Shown here: one piece after another, positions 40,577 to 49,827 of the stretch
Position numbering within the stretch: the first letter of the stretch is position 1
Layout of the letters: each line of letters opens with the position of its first letter
NCBI GenBank assembly: GCA_964522665.1
Contig: CAZFVY010000010.1
Coordinates: 1-64,000, forward strand
DNA length: 64,000 nucleotides
Direction: 5' to 3'
DNA from: CAZFVY01 sp964522665
GTDB taxonomy: Bacteria > Verrucomicrobiota > Verrucomicrobiia > Limisphaerales > CAZFVY01
The notes under the pieces: model-generated
Told to the model about the DNA's origin: nothing
Seen by the model: only the letters and a program-made list of their open reading frames with translations
Database searches by the model: none
Translations under genes and position numbers: made by a program

Positions 40577-42598
40577 ATGCAGCCGCCGCCCCATCCCCGC
40601 GGCGCCACCCGCCGCGCGGCCAAGGATCCAGCCCCCTGGCGCGTCGGCGTCGATACCGGCGGGACCTTCACCGACTTCGTTTGCCTGACCTCGAATGGTC
40701 TGAGAGTCCATAAACGGCGTTCGACGCCGGATGATCCGTCCAAGGCAATCCTTGACGGCATCAGGGAACTCGCGCCGGACCAGGGCCCGGCCGAAGTAAT
40801 CCACGGCTCAACCGTGGCCACCAACGCGGTTCTGGAACGCAAAGGCGCTCGCGTCGCGGTCATCGCCACGGCGGGATTTGCCGACGTCCTTCGCATCGGG
40901 AGACAGACCCGGCCCGAACTTTACAATATTTTCGTTCCGCCCCGGCGTCCAATCGTCGCGCCTGAATTGACTTTCTCCGCGCCGGGCCGACTTGACTTCG
41001 AAGGCCGCGAGATCGAACCGCTCGATTTCGCAATTATCGATCAACTCGCTGAACAACTTCGGTGCCTGGAAGTTGAGATCGTCGCCGTTTGCTTCCTGCA
41101 CTCGTATGCCTCGCCCCGCCACGAAGCCGACGTCACCCAGCGCCTGCGGCGGGCCGGTCTCCGAGTCTGCGCGTCCCACGAAGCGCTCCCGGAATATCGC
41201 GAGTTTGAACGTTGGAGCACAACCGTCGTGAACGCGTACGTGACGCCCATCATCGACCGCTATCTCGGGCGCCTCGAAAGCGAACTCCTCGCCCCCCGCC
41301 TGCGAGTGATGCAATCAAATGGCGGTTCGCTCTCCGCCGCGGCAGCGCGCGCGCAAGCCGTTCGGACCGTGTTGTCCGGTCCGGCCGGAGGGGCCGTGGG
41401 CGCAAGTTCCGTGGCCCACGCGGCCGGGTTTCCGCGGATCATCTCCTTCGACATGGGTGGAACTTCCACCGATGTCAGCCTGATGGACGGTTCCGTTTCG
41501 CTGACGACCGAGTCGGTCGTTGGTGACTTTCCCGTGCGCCTGCCAATGATCGACATTCACACCGTCGGCGCCGGCGGCGGGTCGATCGCGACCGTCGATA
41601 GTGGCGGCGCGCTGCGCGTCGGCCCGCAAAGCGCCGGCGCCAATCCCGGCCCGGCATGTTACGGCGCGGGCAGCCATTTTACCGTGACGGACGCCAACCT
41701 GTTGCTCGGTCGGCTGGACGGCAATGATTTCTTCGGCGGCCGCCTCAAACTCGACGCCAGCCGCGCGAAGACCGCCGCCGAACCGCTGGCGAAACAGCTT
41801 AAACTCACCGTCCTCGAACTGGCCGAAGGCGTCGTGCGCGTCGCGAACGCGAACATGGAACGCGCCATCCGCGTGGTCTCCGTCGAACGCGGACACGACC
41901 CGCGCGAGTTCACGCTGCTGGCGTTCGGCGGCGCCGGCGGGATGCACGCCTGCGAAATCGCCGCGCAGCTTGAGATTGGAACCATCGTGGTCCCGCGCTA
42001 CGCCGGGGTTTTGTCGGCGCTCGGCATGTTGCTGGCCGACGTCACCAAGGACTACTCGGCCAGTGTCCTCCAGCGTAGCGACGCGCTTAGCGCCACTGAA
42101 ATCGCTCGCCTCTTCAAGCCACTCACGGAGGCCGCGAGCCGTGACCTGTGCGCCGAAGGTTTTGCTCGCGCCCGCCAAAGGATCGAGCGCCTCGTCGATG
42201 TCCGCTACGCGGGACAATCCTACGAACTGACGATTCCCTTCACCCTAGACTTCCGGCGCGAGTTCGATCGCCGCCACGCGGCGCGTTACGGTTATGCCAG
42301 TCCCGACCGCCCCACGGAGATCGTCAACCTCCGCGTCCGTGCGGCCGGGCTGACGGAAAAACCGCTCTGGCCCCGCGCCCGCCTGCGCGTCGAGCGCGCT
42401 CGCCCCGCCGAAAGTCGTCCCGCTAACTTCGATAGCCGTTCTGTCGCGACCAGTTTTTATCGGTGGCCTGACTTGCGCCCCGGCGCTCACGCCGTCGGCC
42501 CGGCTGTCATTACCGGACCAGAGGCGACCACCGTTGTGCCGCCTGGTTTCAAATTTCGCATCGACCGAATGAAAAACGTTGTCATTCAACCGCGCTAA
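40577..42598 (+). CDS. Hydantoinase/oxoprolinase subunit A (HyuA-type ATPase)
   Basis: This 673-residue protein has an ASKHA ATPase core: WRVGVDTGGTFTDFVCL, VIHGSTVATNAVLERKGARV, RVMQSNGGSLSA, TVLSGPAGGAVGASSVA and ISFDMGGTSTDVSLM, then AGGGSIATVDSGGALRVGPQ and the TLLAFGGAGGMHACEIA region. This is the A subunit of N-methylhydantoinase, 5-oxoprolinase and acetone/acetophenone carboxylase complexes, which couple ATP to ring opening or carboxylation. The B subunit follows nine bases later. The N-terminal extension MQPPPHPRGATRR is not conserved. Substrate cannot be told from sequence. Confidence 0.95.
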   Translation: MQPPPHPRGATRRAAKDPAPWRVGVDTGGTFTDFVCLTSNGLRVHKRRSTPDDPSKAILDGIRELAPDQGPAEVIHGSTVATNAVLERKGARVAVIATAGFADVLRIGRQTRPELYNIFVPPRRPIVAPELTFSAPGRLDFEGREIEPLDFAIIDQLAEQLRCLEVEIVAVCFLHSYASPRHEADVTQRLRRAGLRVCASHEALPEYREFERWSTTVVNAYVTPIIDRYLGRLESELLAPRLRVMQSNGGSLSAAAARAQAVRTVLSGPAGGAVGASSVAHAAGFPRIISFDMGGTSTDVSLMDGSVSLTTESVVGDFPVRLPMIDIHTVGAGGGSIATVDSGGALRVGPQSAGANPGPACYGAGSHFTVTDANLLLGRLDGNDFFGGRLKLDASRAKTAAEPLAKQLKLTVLELAEGVVRVANANMERAIRVVSVERGHDPREFTLLAFGGAGGMHACEIAAQLEIGTIVVPRYAGVLSALGMLLADVTKDYSASVLQRSDALSATEIARLFKPLTEAASRDLCAEGFARARQRIERLVDVRYAGQSYELTIPFTLDFRREFDRRHAARYGYASPDRPTEIVNLRVRAAGLTEKPLWPRARLRVERARPAESRPANFDSRSVATSFYRWPDLRPGAHAVGPAVITGPEATTVVPPGFKFRIDRMKNVVIQPR

Positions 42599-42607
42599 GA
42601 ACGAAGT

Positions 42608-44233
42608 ATGAGTCGACACCGTACCCCGACCCGACGCGCCGCCGCGGCCAGACGCGTTCATCCCATCGAATTCGAAGTCTTCAAGAACCGCTTTCTTTCG
42701 ATCGCCGAAGAAATGGGCGTCACACTCCGCCGAACCGCGTTCTCGCCCAATATCAAGGAACGGCTCGACTACTCGTGCGCGGTCTATGACGCGCGCGGCG
42801 AAACGATCGCGCAGGGCGATCACATGCCGGTCCACCTGGGCGCCATGCCGTTGTCGGTGCGTGCGGCCATCGACGCGTTTGCGCTGGAGGAGGGCGACAT
42901 TGTCGCCTTGAACGATCCGTTCCACGGCGGAACCCATCTGCCTGATATAACGTTGGTTTCGGCGGTCTTTCTTGGCCCGCCGGGTCGGCGCGAAAAACGG
43001 CCAACATTCTACGTGGCGAATCGAGCGCATCACTCCGACGTCGGCGGCATGAGTCCTGGGTCAATGCCCGTCGCCCGCGAAATCTATCAGGAGGGGTTGA
43101 TCCTGCCGCCAGTTCGACTGGCGCGGCGCGGCCAAGTCTCGCCGGACCTCATGGCCTTGATCCTGGCGAATGTTCGGACGCCCGAGGAACGGGAAGGAGA
43201 TTTGACCGCTCAAATCGCCGCGAATCGGGTCGCCGAAAACCGACTGCGTGAACTGGTTGGCAAATATGGTCGTCCGCAAGTGGTCGCGTACGGAGCCGCG
43301 TTGCAAGACTACACGGAACGAGTTCTACGCGCCACAATCGCGGCCATTCCCGAGGGAAACTATTCATTTGCCGACGCGCTGGACGATGATGGTTTTGGCG
43401 ACCGACCGATCTCCATCGTCGTGACCGTCCGCATTCGCGAGCGGGGCGCGGAGATCGACTTTACCGGCAGCAGCCCCCAAGTCGAAGGCAGCGTCAACGC
43501 GAACTATGCGATCACTCTTTCGGCCTGCCTCTACGCCTTCCGCTGCCTCGTAACCGACGACATCCTCTACAACGCGGGGATCGCGCGCCCGTTGCGGCTG
43601 ATCGCCCCAGTCGGATCGATCGTCAACGCGACCCGACCATCCGCCGTCGCGGGCGGAAACGTGGAAACCTCGCAGCGCATCACCGATGTTGTGCTCGGCG
43701 CCCTCGGGAAAGCGCTGCCGGGACGCTTGCCCGCGGCTAGCCAGGGGACAATGAATAACATCACCCTGGGCGGAACGAATCCCCGGACCGGCGCCCGCTT
43801 CGCCTACTACGAGACGATTGGCGGCGGCATGGGTGGCCGGCGCGGGCTGCCTGGCCTCAGCGGCGTTCACACCCACATGAGCAACACCCGCAACACACCC
43901 GTCGAGGCCATCGAGCGGTACCTGCCGTTGCGTATCCGTCGTTACGAATTGCGCCACGACAGCTCCGGCGCCGGCGCTTTCCCGGGTGGCAAAGGCATCA
44001 CGCGCGAGTACGAGGCGCTGGCCGAGACGTCGGTAACCGTGCTGTCGGATCGTCGGAAGTTCGCTCCCTATGGCGCGGCCGGTGGCCAGCCCGGCGGCCG
44101 TGGCCGCAATACCTTGATTCGGGATGGCCGGGAGCAAACGCTGCCGGGAAAAGTGCAACTCGATCTGCACCCCGGCGACCGGCTTCGGATTGAGACGCCC
44201 GGCGGCGGCGGATATGGCCCACCCTCGCCGTAG
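42608..44233 (+). CDS. Hydantoinase/oxoprolinase subunit B (HyuB-type)
   Basis: This 541-residue partner of the preceding A subunit has the family start PIEFEVFKNRFLSIAEEMGVTLRRTAFSPNIKERLDYSCAV, with GDHMPVHLGAMP, DIVALNDPFHGGTHLPDITL and FYVANRAHHSDVGGMSPGSMP. Later motifs are AGGNVETSQRITDVVLG, YETIGGGMGG and HMSNTRNTPVEAIE, then LLSDR-like VLSDRRKFAPYG and LRIETPGGGGYGPP. Together A and B form a cytoplasmic ATP-dependent hydrolase or carboxylase. An MFS carrier gene starts 15 nt downstream and probably imports the substrate. Confidence 0.95.
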   Translation: MSRHRTPTRRAAAARRVHPIEFEVFKNRFLSIAEEMGVTLRRTAFSPNIKERLDYSCAVYDARGETIAQGDHMPVHLGAMPLSVRAAIDAFALEEGDIVALNDPFHGGTHLPDITLVSAVFLGPPGRREKRPTFYVANRAHHSDVGGMSPGSMPVAREIYQEGLILPPVRLARRGQVSPDLMALILANVRTPEEREGDLTAQIAANRVAENRLRELVGKYGRPQVVAYGAALQDYTERVLRATIAAIPEGNYSFADALDDDGFGDRPISIVVTVRIRERGAEIDFTGSSPQVEGSVNANYAITLSACLYAFRCLVTDDILYNAGIARPLRLIAPVGSIVNATRPSAVAGGNVETSQRITDVVLGALGKALPGRLPAASQGTMNNITLGGTNPRTGARFAYYETIGGGMGGRRGLPGLSGVHTHMSNTRNTPVEAIERYLPLRIRRYELRHDSSGAGAFPGGKGITREYEALAETSVTVLSDRRKFAPYGAAGGQPGGRGRNTLIRDGREQTLPGKVQLDLHPGDRLRIETPGGGGYGPPSP

Positions 44234-44248
44234 CGCCTCAACGCCCCG

Positions 44249-45490
44249 ATGAACGATCACCCGACCCTATTCGCGTGGTGGCATCGGGCCGATCAGGCCG
44301 CCAAACGCGCGTTGATCGCCGCTTCGTTGGGATGGATGTTGGACGCCTTCGACGTCATGCTCTTCGCGCTGGTTCAGAAGCCGCTCATGGCTGAACTCGG
44401 GCTTGATCCCAAGACCGCCGGCCTCCTTCAATCCGTAACGCTCCTCGCCGCCGCGGTCGGCGGAATCGCCTTCGGCGCGCTCGCGGACCGCTGGGGCCGC
44501 GCCCGGGCGATGTCGCTCAGCGTCCTGCTTTATTCGATCTTTACCGCCGCCTGCGGTCTCGCCGGCAATGGGTTCCAACTGGGCGTTTTTCGCGCCTGCC
44601 TCGGACTGGGAATGGGCGGCGAATGGGCCACCGGCGCGGCGCTCGTTTCGGAGACCTGGAGCGATCGGGACCGCGGAAAAGCGCTCGGATTCATGCAAAG
44701 CTCCTGGGCCATCGGTTACGCGCTGGCCGCGACGGTCAATTGGCTGGTTCAAGACGTGACGCGCCTTAATTGGCGGGTCGTCTTTCTCGTCGGCGTAGCC
44801 CCGGCGCTTTATGCGTTTTGGGTCCGCCGCCGCGTCGAGGAGCCGTCATTGTGGCGGGAGCGACGCCGGGGAACAAACCGGGTTTCCCTGCGGGCGGCGA
44901 TCGGCGGCCCGCTGCTGGGCGCGACCATCGCGCTAACCTTGATGAACGCCTGCACGCTGTTTGCCTGGTGGGGCTTTAACAGTTGGACGCCAACCTATCT
45001 TTCGCTCCCCATCGAAAGCGGCGGGATCGGCCTCGGCTTGGGGCAAATGTCGTTTCTGATCGTGGCGATGCAATTCGGCATGTGGCTCGGTTACGTCACT
45101 TTCGGTTTCATCAGTGACGCGATCGGCCGCAAGCGGACTTACGTGAGCTACCTGTTGCTCGCGGCTGGATTGGTCTGGGCTTACGCCTCGACTCGTAATC
45201 CCTTGGTTTTGCTTGCGCTCGGCCCCGTCACCGCGTTCTTCGCCACCGGGTATTTCAGCGGTTTTGGCGCCGTGACGGCGGAGCTTTACCCGACGGAAGT
45301 CCGCGCGACGGCGCAGGGATTTACCTACAATCTGGGTCGAGTCGTCAGCGCCTTCGCGCCCCGAACGGTAGGCGGTCTCGCCCAAACTCACGGCTACCCG
45401 CTCGCGTTCCTGGTCACCGCGGCGGCCTTTGTTCTCGCGGCGCTCTTTTGGATATTCATCCCGGAGTCAAAGGGTCGAAGACTCGTCTAA
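44249..45490 (+). CDS. MFS transporter, sugar/aromatic acid-type
   Basis: This 413-residue permease has about 12 helices. The start AALIAASLGWMLDAFDVMLFALV matches the D-x-x-D signature of the aromatic acid:H+ symporter and sialate-type MFS groups. The loop 2-3 motif GALADRWGRARAM and the loop 8-9 copy GFISDAIGRKRTYVSYL are intact. MGGEWATGAALVSETW is the typical helix 4-5 motif. It lies 15 nt after hydantoinase B, so uptake of the ring or acid substrate of that enzyme is likely. No biochemical specificity can be given. Confidence 0.88.
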   Translation: MNDHPTLFAWWHRADQAAKRALIAASLGWMLDAFDVMLFALVQKPLMAELGLDPKTAGLLQSVTLLAAAVGGIAFGALADRWGRARAMSLSVLLYSIFTAACGLAGNGFQLGVFRACLGLGMGGEWATGAALVSETWSDRDRGKALGFMQSSWAIGYALAATVNWLVQDVTRLNWRVVFLVGVAPALYAFWVRRRVEEPSLWRERRRGTNRVSLRAAIGGPLLGATIALTLMNACTLFAWWGFNSWTPTYLSLPIESGGIGLGLGQMSFLIVAMQFGMWLGYVTFGFISDAIGRKRTYVSYLLLAAGLVWAYASTRNPLVLLALGPVTAFFATGYFSGFGAVTAELYPTEVRATAQGFTYNLGRVVSAFAPRTVGGLAQTHGYPLAFLVTAAAFVLAALFWIFIPESKGRRLV

Positions 45491-45619
45491 TCACAATATC
45501 GAATTCATGGTCTTCGCCATCTTTAACGCCGATCCGACCAGATCGCGGCGGCTCTCGCGCGCAGGGCTTGTTTTCGGTTTTTCGCGTGTTCAAAATGCTG
45601 CGTCACCTGCCTTACCAAA

Positions 45620-46843
45620 ATGAAAACAATGCTTTCGCTCTCGTTGCTCGTTTGTCTGCTCGTCACGTCGTCGACGCTTCGCGCGGGGACGCTGCCGTGG
45701 CTCGATGCCAATGGCCCGAGTATTGTGAACGCGGACGGCCAAAAGACGCTGCTCGGAGGCGTCAATCTCGGCGGCTGGCTCGTCGAAGAGATGTGGATGA
45801 TGCCCTTCCAGACCGAACCACCCGCCGGCTCACCGTTCAAACCGGTCAAGGATCACGTCTCGCTTTGGAGCGTCGTCACGCAACGATTCGGCCCAGTTGA
45901 AGCGAACCACCTCAAGCAGGCGCTGCGCAAAGCGTGGATCACCGAAGCCGACTTTGATCGAATTCAGGCGGCCGGACACAACTGTATCCGGCTGCCGTTT
46001 CTCTATGACTTGATTGATGAGAAGGATGGCTTCGGCTGGCTCGATAAAGCGATTTCCTGGGCGAGCGAACGCGGCATGTACGTGATTCTCGACCTCCACG
46101 GAGCCCCTGGCCGCCAGAGCGGCGAGCATCACACGGGTGAAACCGGAGTCAACCGCCTTTTCTCCGATCCGGAAATGGCGGCCGAAACCGAAGCCGTTTG
46201 GCGGCGAATCGCGCAACGCTACCGCGACCGTCCCGAGGTCGCCGGGTACGACCTGCTGAATGAACCGATGGGCGCGTCAGATTCCACGCAACTCTACCGC
46301 CTGCAAGACTCGTTGTATCACGCCATCCGCGCGGTGGACCCGCGGCATCTCATCTTCATCGAGGATGGTTACAAAGGCATGCAGCAGATGCCGATCCCCG
46401 CGGCGAAGCGCTGGACGAACGTGGTTCTGAGCGTTCACAGCTATTACTTCGACGCCAAGACGGAGCCGGATCACCGGAAGAATTTGGAACGATTCTGCGC
46501 GACCGTCGCGGCCCAGCAACGGCTCCGGGCGGCGCCGTTCTATCTGGGCGAATTCAACCTCGAACCGCACGGCACACCCGCCACGGTGGCGGCGTACCTG
46601 GCCGCGATGCGCCAGCGTGGTTGGTCGTGGTCCTTTTGGACCTACAAAACCTTTATGAAAGGCGGCAGCGGTGACACCTCGATGTGGGGTTGGATCCGCA
46701 GCCCGAAGCCCGCGGCCGCGCCGCTCAATCCATTCACCGACTCCGTGGCCGAACTCCTGCGGAAGATCGAGCTGACGCGCACGGAGAAACTGCAGGAACA
46801 TCAGCTTCTCGGCCAGGCGTTGGTTTGGCGACCGGCGGACTGA
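45620..46843 (+). CDS. Exported glycoside hydrolase family 5 enzyme
   Basis: This 407-residue protein has a signal peptide (LSLSLLVCLLVTSSTLRAG). The GH5 TIM barrel starts GVNLGGWLVEEMWM, followed by AAGHNCIRLPFLYDL, MYVILDLHGAPGRQSG, YDLLNEPMGASD (acid/base Glu) and FYLGEFNLEPHG (nucleophile Glu), then WSWSFWTYKTFM. The motif set, especially LHGAPGRQSGEHHTG, is close to the exo-beta-1,3-glucanase/GH5_9-like members rather than typical endoglucanases, but that detail is tentative. It acts outside the cytoplasm on a beta-glucan. It converges on a Gfo/Idh/MocA gene with eight bases between stops. Confidence 0.9.
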   Translation: MKTMLSLSLLVCLLVTSSTLRAGTLPWLDANGPSIVNADGQKTLLGGVNLGGWLVEEMWMMPFQTEPPAGSPFKPVKDHVSLWSVVTQRFGPVEANHLKQALRKAWITEADFDRIQAAGHNCIRLPFLYDLIDEKDGFGWLDKAISWASERGMYVILDLHGAPGRQSGEHHTGETGVNRLFSDPEMAAETEAVWRRIAQRYRDRPEVAGYDLLNEPMGASDSTQLYRLQDSLYHAIRAVDPRHLIFIEDGYKGMQQMPIPAAKRWTNVVLSVHSYYFDAKTEPDHRKNLERFCATVAAQQRLRAAPFYLGEFNLEPHGTPATVAAYLAAMRQRGWSWSFWTYKTFMKGGSGDTSMWGWIRSPKPAAAPLNPFTDSVAELLRKIELTRTEKLQEHQLLGQALVWRPAD

Positions 46844-46851
46844 GGCGGCCC

Positions 46852-48306
46852 TCAGACTTTCGCCGGCACCACGTACGGCTTGCGATAATGGCGGGTCAAG
46901 AGCGCGTTCGCCTTTCGGTTCGCTAGAAACCGCTCTTTGGCCGGATTCATCTTCAGGAATTCACCCAAGGTCGCCTTGTCGGAATTCAGATCGACCCCAT
47001 TGGCGGCCAAATGTTCCTGCATTCGGCCAAAGGTCTCGACCGCGTCCCGGTCGCCTTTGATCTTCTCCCGAATCTCGCCCGGTGACGCCTGCAGGCCGAG
47101 GCGATAGGAAATGTTGCCGGTGTGGCACAGCGCGCTCGACAAGTGGCCTTCCAAAATATCGGCGTTCAGGTCCGATGATTTCCGACTGCGCACCGCCTTC
47201 AGGAAGTTGCCGTGGTGATCGACGCTGCCCGACCAACGTTTGATTTCCTTGCCTTCCTTGTCGAAGGCGATCGCCGAGTTGTAGTTCGGCACCAGGACAT
47301 GGCCGTTTTCACACTCGACCAGCACGCCAATGTCCGCGCCGTGGTACTTGTCCATGTTCTTGGAATCGGTCTTTTCCGGCAACCCGCGAACTTCGAAGAT
47401 CAAGGGCGCGCCCGGATAGTCGTGATAAACAATCTGGGTATTCGGCGTCTCCCCATCATCGACATACCCGAGCCGGCCACCGACGCTGAAGACGCGCGGC
47501 GAAAGCTCATTGACGCCGAGAAACCAGCGGGCGATGTCCATTTGGTGGATGCCCTGGTTGCCCAGGTCGCCGCAGCCGGTCGCCCAAACCCAGTGCCAAT
47601 CGTAATGCAGCCTTTTACGCATCAACGGGGTTTTCGGGGCGGGACCGCACCAGATGTCGTAATCGACCGACGCGGGAATCGGCTGAGGTCCGGTAACCTT
47701 CCCAATGCTCGCCCGCCGCTTGTAACACAACCCGCGCGAGACGACGATCTTTCCCAGGTTTCCCTCTTTGACCCATTGGACAGCCTCGCGAATCCCGTAG
47801 CAGGAGCGGATTTGCGTCCCGGTCTGCACGATCCGATTGTATTTGCGCGCGGCCTCGACCACGCGCCGCCCCTCGGAAACGTTGTGAGAAACCGGCTTCT
47901 CAACGTAAACGTCCTTGCCCGCCTGGATGCTCCAGATCGCCGCCAACGCGTGCCAATGATTCGGCGTCGCGATCGAAACGGCGTCCACCTCCTTGCTCTC
48001 CAGCAGCTTGCGGATATCGCGGTAAGCCGAGACCTGGGTCCCATCCTTCCCGAGTTCCTTGACGCCGCCATTCAACACGTCTTCATCGACGTCGCACAAC
48101 GCCACCAACCGAACCGCCTCGCCTCCCTTGCGCAGCTTTTGAATGGCGCTGATATGTTCTTTGCCCCGGCCATTGAAGCCGATGACGGCGATTCGAATCG
48201 CGTCATTCGCGCCGGTGACCTGCGACCAGGAGCGCGGCGACACGCTGAGGGACGCGGCGGTTAAGGCGGAAGCTTTAAGAAAACTGCGACGGCTGAGGTT
48301 GTTCAT
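46852..48306 (-). CDS. Tat-exported Gfo/Idh/MocA family oxidoreductase (second copy)
   Basis: This 484-residue protein has a Tat signal (SRRSFLKASALTAASLSVSP). The Rossmann domain begins IRIAVIGFNGRGKEHI and includes SIATPNHWHALAAIWSIQ, then GKDVYVEKPVSHNVSEGRR. The C-terminal domain contains GCGDLGNQGIHQMDIARWF. It belongs to the same exported group as the copy at 17-18 kb but differs in sequence and length. It follows the DUF6807 gene by about 63 nt in the same direction, so the two probably form a unit handling a sugar derivative. Substrate unknown. Confidence 0.92.
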   Translation of the reverse strand: MNNLSRRSFLKASALTAASLSVSPRSWSQVTGANDAIRIAVIGFNGRGKEHISAIQKLRKGGEAVRLVALCDVDEDVLNGGVKELGKDGTQVSAYRDIRKLLESKEVDAVSIATPNHWHALAAIWSIQAGKDVYVEKPVSHNVSEGRRVVEAARKYNRIVQTGTQIRSCYGIREAVQWVKEGNLGKIVVSRGLCYKRRASIGKVTGPQPIPASVDYDIWCGPAPKTPLMRKRLHYDWHWVWATGCGDLGNQGIHQMDIARWFLGVNELSPRVFSVGGRLGYVDDGETPNTQIVYHDYPGAPLIFEVRGLPEKTDSKNMDKYHGADIGVLVECENGHVLVPNYNSAIAFDKEGKEIKRWSGSVDHHGNFLKAVRSRKSSDLNADILEGHLSSALCHTGNISYRLGLQASPGEIREKIKGDRDAVETFGRMQEHLAANGVDLNSDKATLGEFLKMNPAKERFLANRKANALLTRHYRKPYVVPAKV

Positions 48307-48369
48307 AGTGATTGGTTACTCGGATTTGGACGGTCGAATTGCTCGGGGCATTCAGTCGGAAGGCGCCGA

Positions 48370-49347
48370 CTACTTGGCGTATTCCCGGTAATGTTCCGCC
48401 ACTTTCGCCTGCTCGGTGTCGCCCAGGTGAAAATAGAAACGATACTTAAAAGTCACGTCCTTACCGGCCGCGACCGAGAGCGATCCGGTGTCGGGCGCCT
48501 TCTTCTCGAAATCATGAACCCCGAATGGATTGGCCGCAAACAGGCCATAGTCGCGCACGTGCCACCAGGTCGGATGCCGCGGATTCTGCGGATGATCGAA
48601 AATGGCGACCCCGGCGGTTCGTCCATTGATCGGCCCATAGTAATCGCACCATTCCGCGCGTTTGCCCCACGTTTCGCCGTCCCGGACGCCTTCACTGTTC
48701 ACGATGTGGCCGTCGTGGCTATACTTGCCCTTCAGGTTCAGCGACTCGGCCAATCGAATGGCCATGCTTCCCTCTTTTGTGTCGCCAAATTTCAGGTCGC
48801 CGTGCGAGGCGTGGATCGTGATCTCGAAATCAATCACCCGCTCGTTCGGCCGGTCGTAGATCCGCCAGGCTCGGTCGTCCGTGCAAACCGTCGTTCCCTC
48901 GACCGATACCCATTTATTCCGCGAGCGGATCAAACCCTCCGTTTTGCCCGATTTGATTTCGGTAAACTTTTCGTGAATCGTCTTGCCCGCTTTACTCTCT
49001 TCCGACCAAAAATCGTGACCGTTGATGTCGCCATGCGCGTACCAGAGCGAGCGATGGTGGGGATGGTCGTGCGACTCGTTCGGCGTCGTTTTGGTCGGCC
49101 AATTTCGGCTCATCGGAAGCCCGCCCGGGCCGATCACCGGATACAGGTAGGGCCGAGGCACGTCCCGATAATAGTATTCGGTGAACAGTTCGCCGTCGAT
49201 TTCGACGCGCAATTTGCCGTCCACTTCGTGGATTTGAACTCCGTCGCCGGCGGATCCGGCGGCTCGCGACGACGGAACCGGCCACACGACGAAGCTCAAC
49301 AGCGCCAAAGTTACAGCGCACCGCTTGACCAAAGAAGTTGGGGACAT
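48370..49347 (-). CDS. Secreted DUF6807 (PmoA-like) family protein
   Basis: This 325-residue protein has a signal peptide (CAVTLALLSFVVWPVPSSRA). The recognised motif set is FTEYYYRDVPRPYLYPVIGP, GLPMSRNWP, ESHDHPHHRSLWYAHGDING and HDFW, followed by RPNERVIDFEITIHA and ending FKYRFYFHLGDTE. The HDHPHHRS site is a plausible metal or sugar-binding site. Despite the PmoA name used in databases, it has no methane monooxygenase features; it looks like a beta-sandwich carbohydrate-active protein. It leads the Gfo/Idh/MocA gene. Confidence 0.88.
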   Translation of the reverse strand: MSPTSLVKRCAVTLALLSFVVWPVPSSRAAGSAGDGVQIHEVDGKLRVEIDGELFTEYYYRDVPRPYLYPVIGPGGLPMSRNWPTKTTPNESHDHPHHRSLWYAHGDINGHDFWSEESKAGKTIHEKFTEIKSGKTEGLIRSRNKWVSVEGTTVCTDDRAWRIYDRPNERVIDFEITIHASHGDLKFGDTKEGSMAIRLAESLNLKGKYSHDGHIVNSEGVRDGETWGKRAEWCDYYGPINGRTAGVAIFDHPQNPRHPTWWHVRDYGLFAANPFGVHDFEKKAPDTGSLSVAAGKDVTFKYRFYFHLGDTEQAKVAEHYREYAK

Positions 49348-49392
49348 TGTGGTCGGGATTTTACGAGCCGCGCCGCGCGCGTCAATCCGAAC

Positions 49393-49827
49393 TTATTTAC
49401 GCACGACGCGAACCACCATCGCGTTCGTATCGATGACGTAGCGGGTCCCCTCGGGCGGCCGGGGGACACTATCCATCCGCGCGCTGGTGAACTCGCCAAA
49501 ACTCTGGGGGAGGCGCCCATACTGTTGTACGAAGATATGAAGTTGTTGCGTCATGAAACCATGCACCGCTCCAACCAAAGCCTGGCTTTCCGCGGGCAAC
49601 GGAGCCGGCGCGACCGGCGCCACGGTGTCGCGGGCGACCACCGTGGGACGCGACGGACGTTCTGGAGTCGTTTGGGCGGCTGGCGCCGCGGCGTCGGCCG
49701 GCGCTTGGTTTTCGGGCGCGGGCGCGGGCGCGGTTTCCGCCGCTGGCGCGGCTTTTTTTCCGCAGCCTGCTAACGAAATCAGCCCGATCGCCCACCCGAT
49801 CGCGGCCATGCGTCTCGCGTGCCTCAT
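49393..49827 (-). CDS. Small lipoprotein paired with a pseudopilin
   Basis: This 144-residue protein has a basic start and lipobox LISLAGC. A Pro/Ala-rich linker (APAPAPENQAPADAAAPAA and onward) spans about 25-80. The C-terminal 60 residues (FMTQQLHIFVQQYGRLPQSF ... PPEGTRYVIDTNAMVVRVV) are a compact domain that I have seen in similar Verrucomicrobiota proteins next to pilins; it recalls the pseudopilin C-terminal half. Its ATG overlaps the pseudopilin stop (ATGA), so translation is coupled. A role in pseudopilus assembly or secretion is inferred. Confidence 0.78.
   Translation of the reverse strand: MRHARRMAAIGWAIGLISLAGCGKKAAPAAETAPAPAPENQAPADAAAPAAQTTPERPSRPTVVARDTVAPVAPAPLPAESQALVGAVHGFMTQQLHIFVQQYGRLPQSFGEFTSARMDSVPRPPEGTRYVIDTNAMVVRVVRK

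Noticed and set aside
48370..49347. Reading the DUF6807/PmoA-like gene as a methane monooxygenase subunit
   Set aside because: The protein has a signal peptide and a soluble beta-rich body with an HDHPHHRS motif. It lacks the membrane helices of particulate methane monooxygenase; the name is historical.
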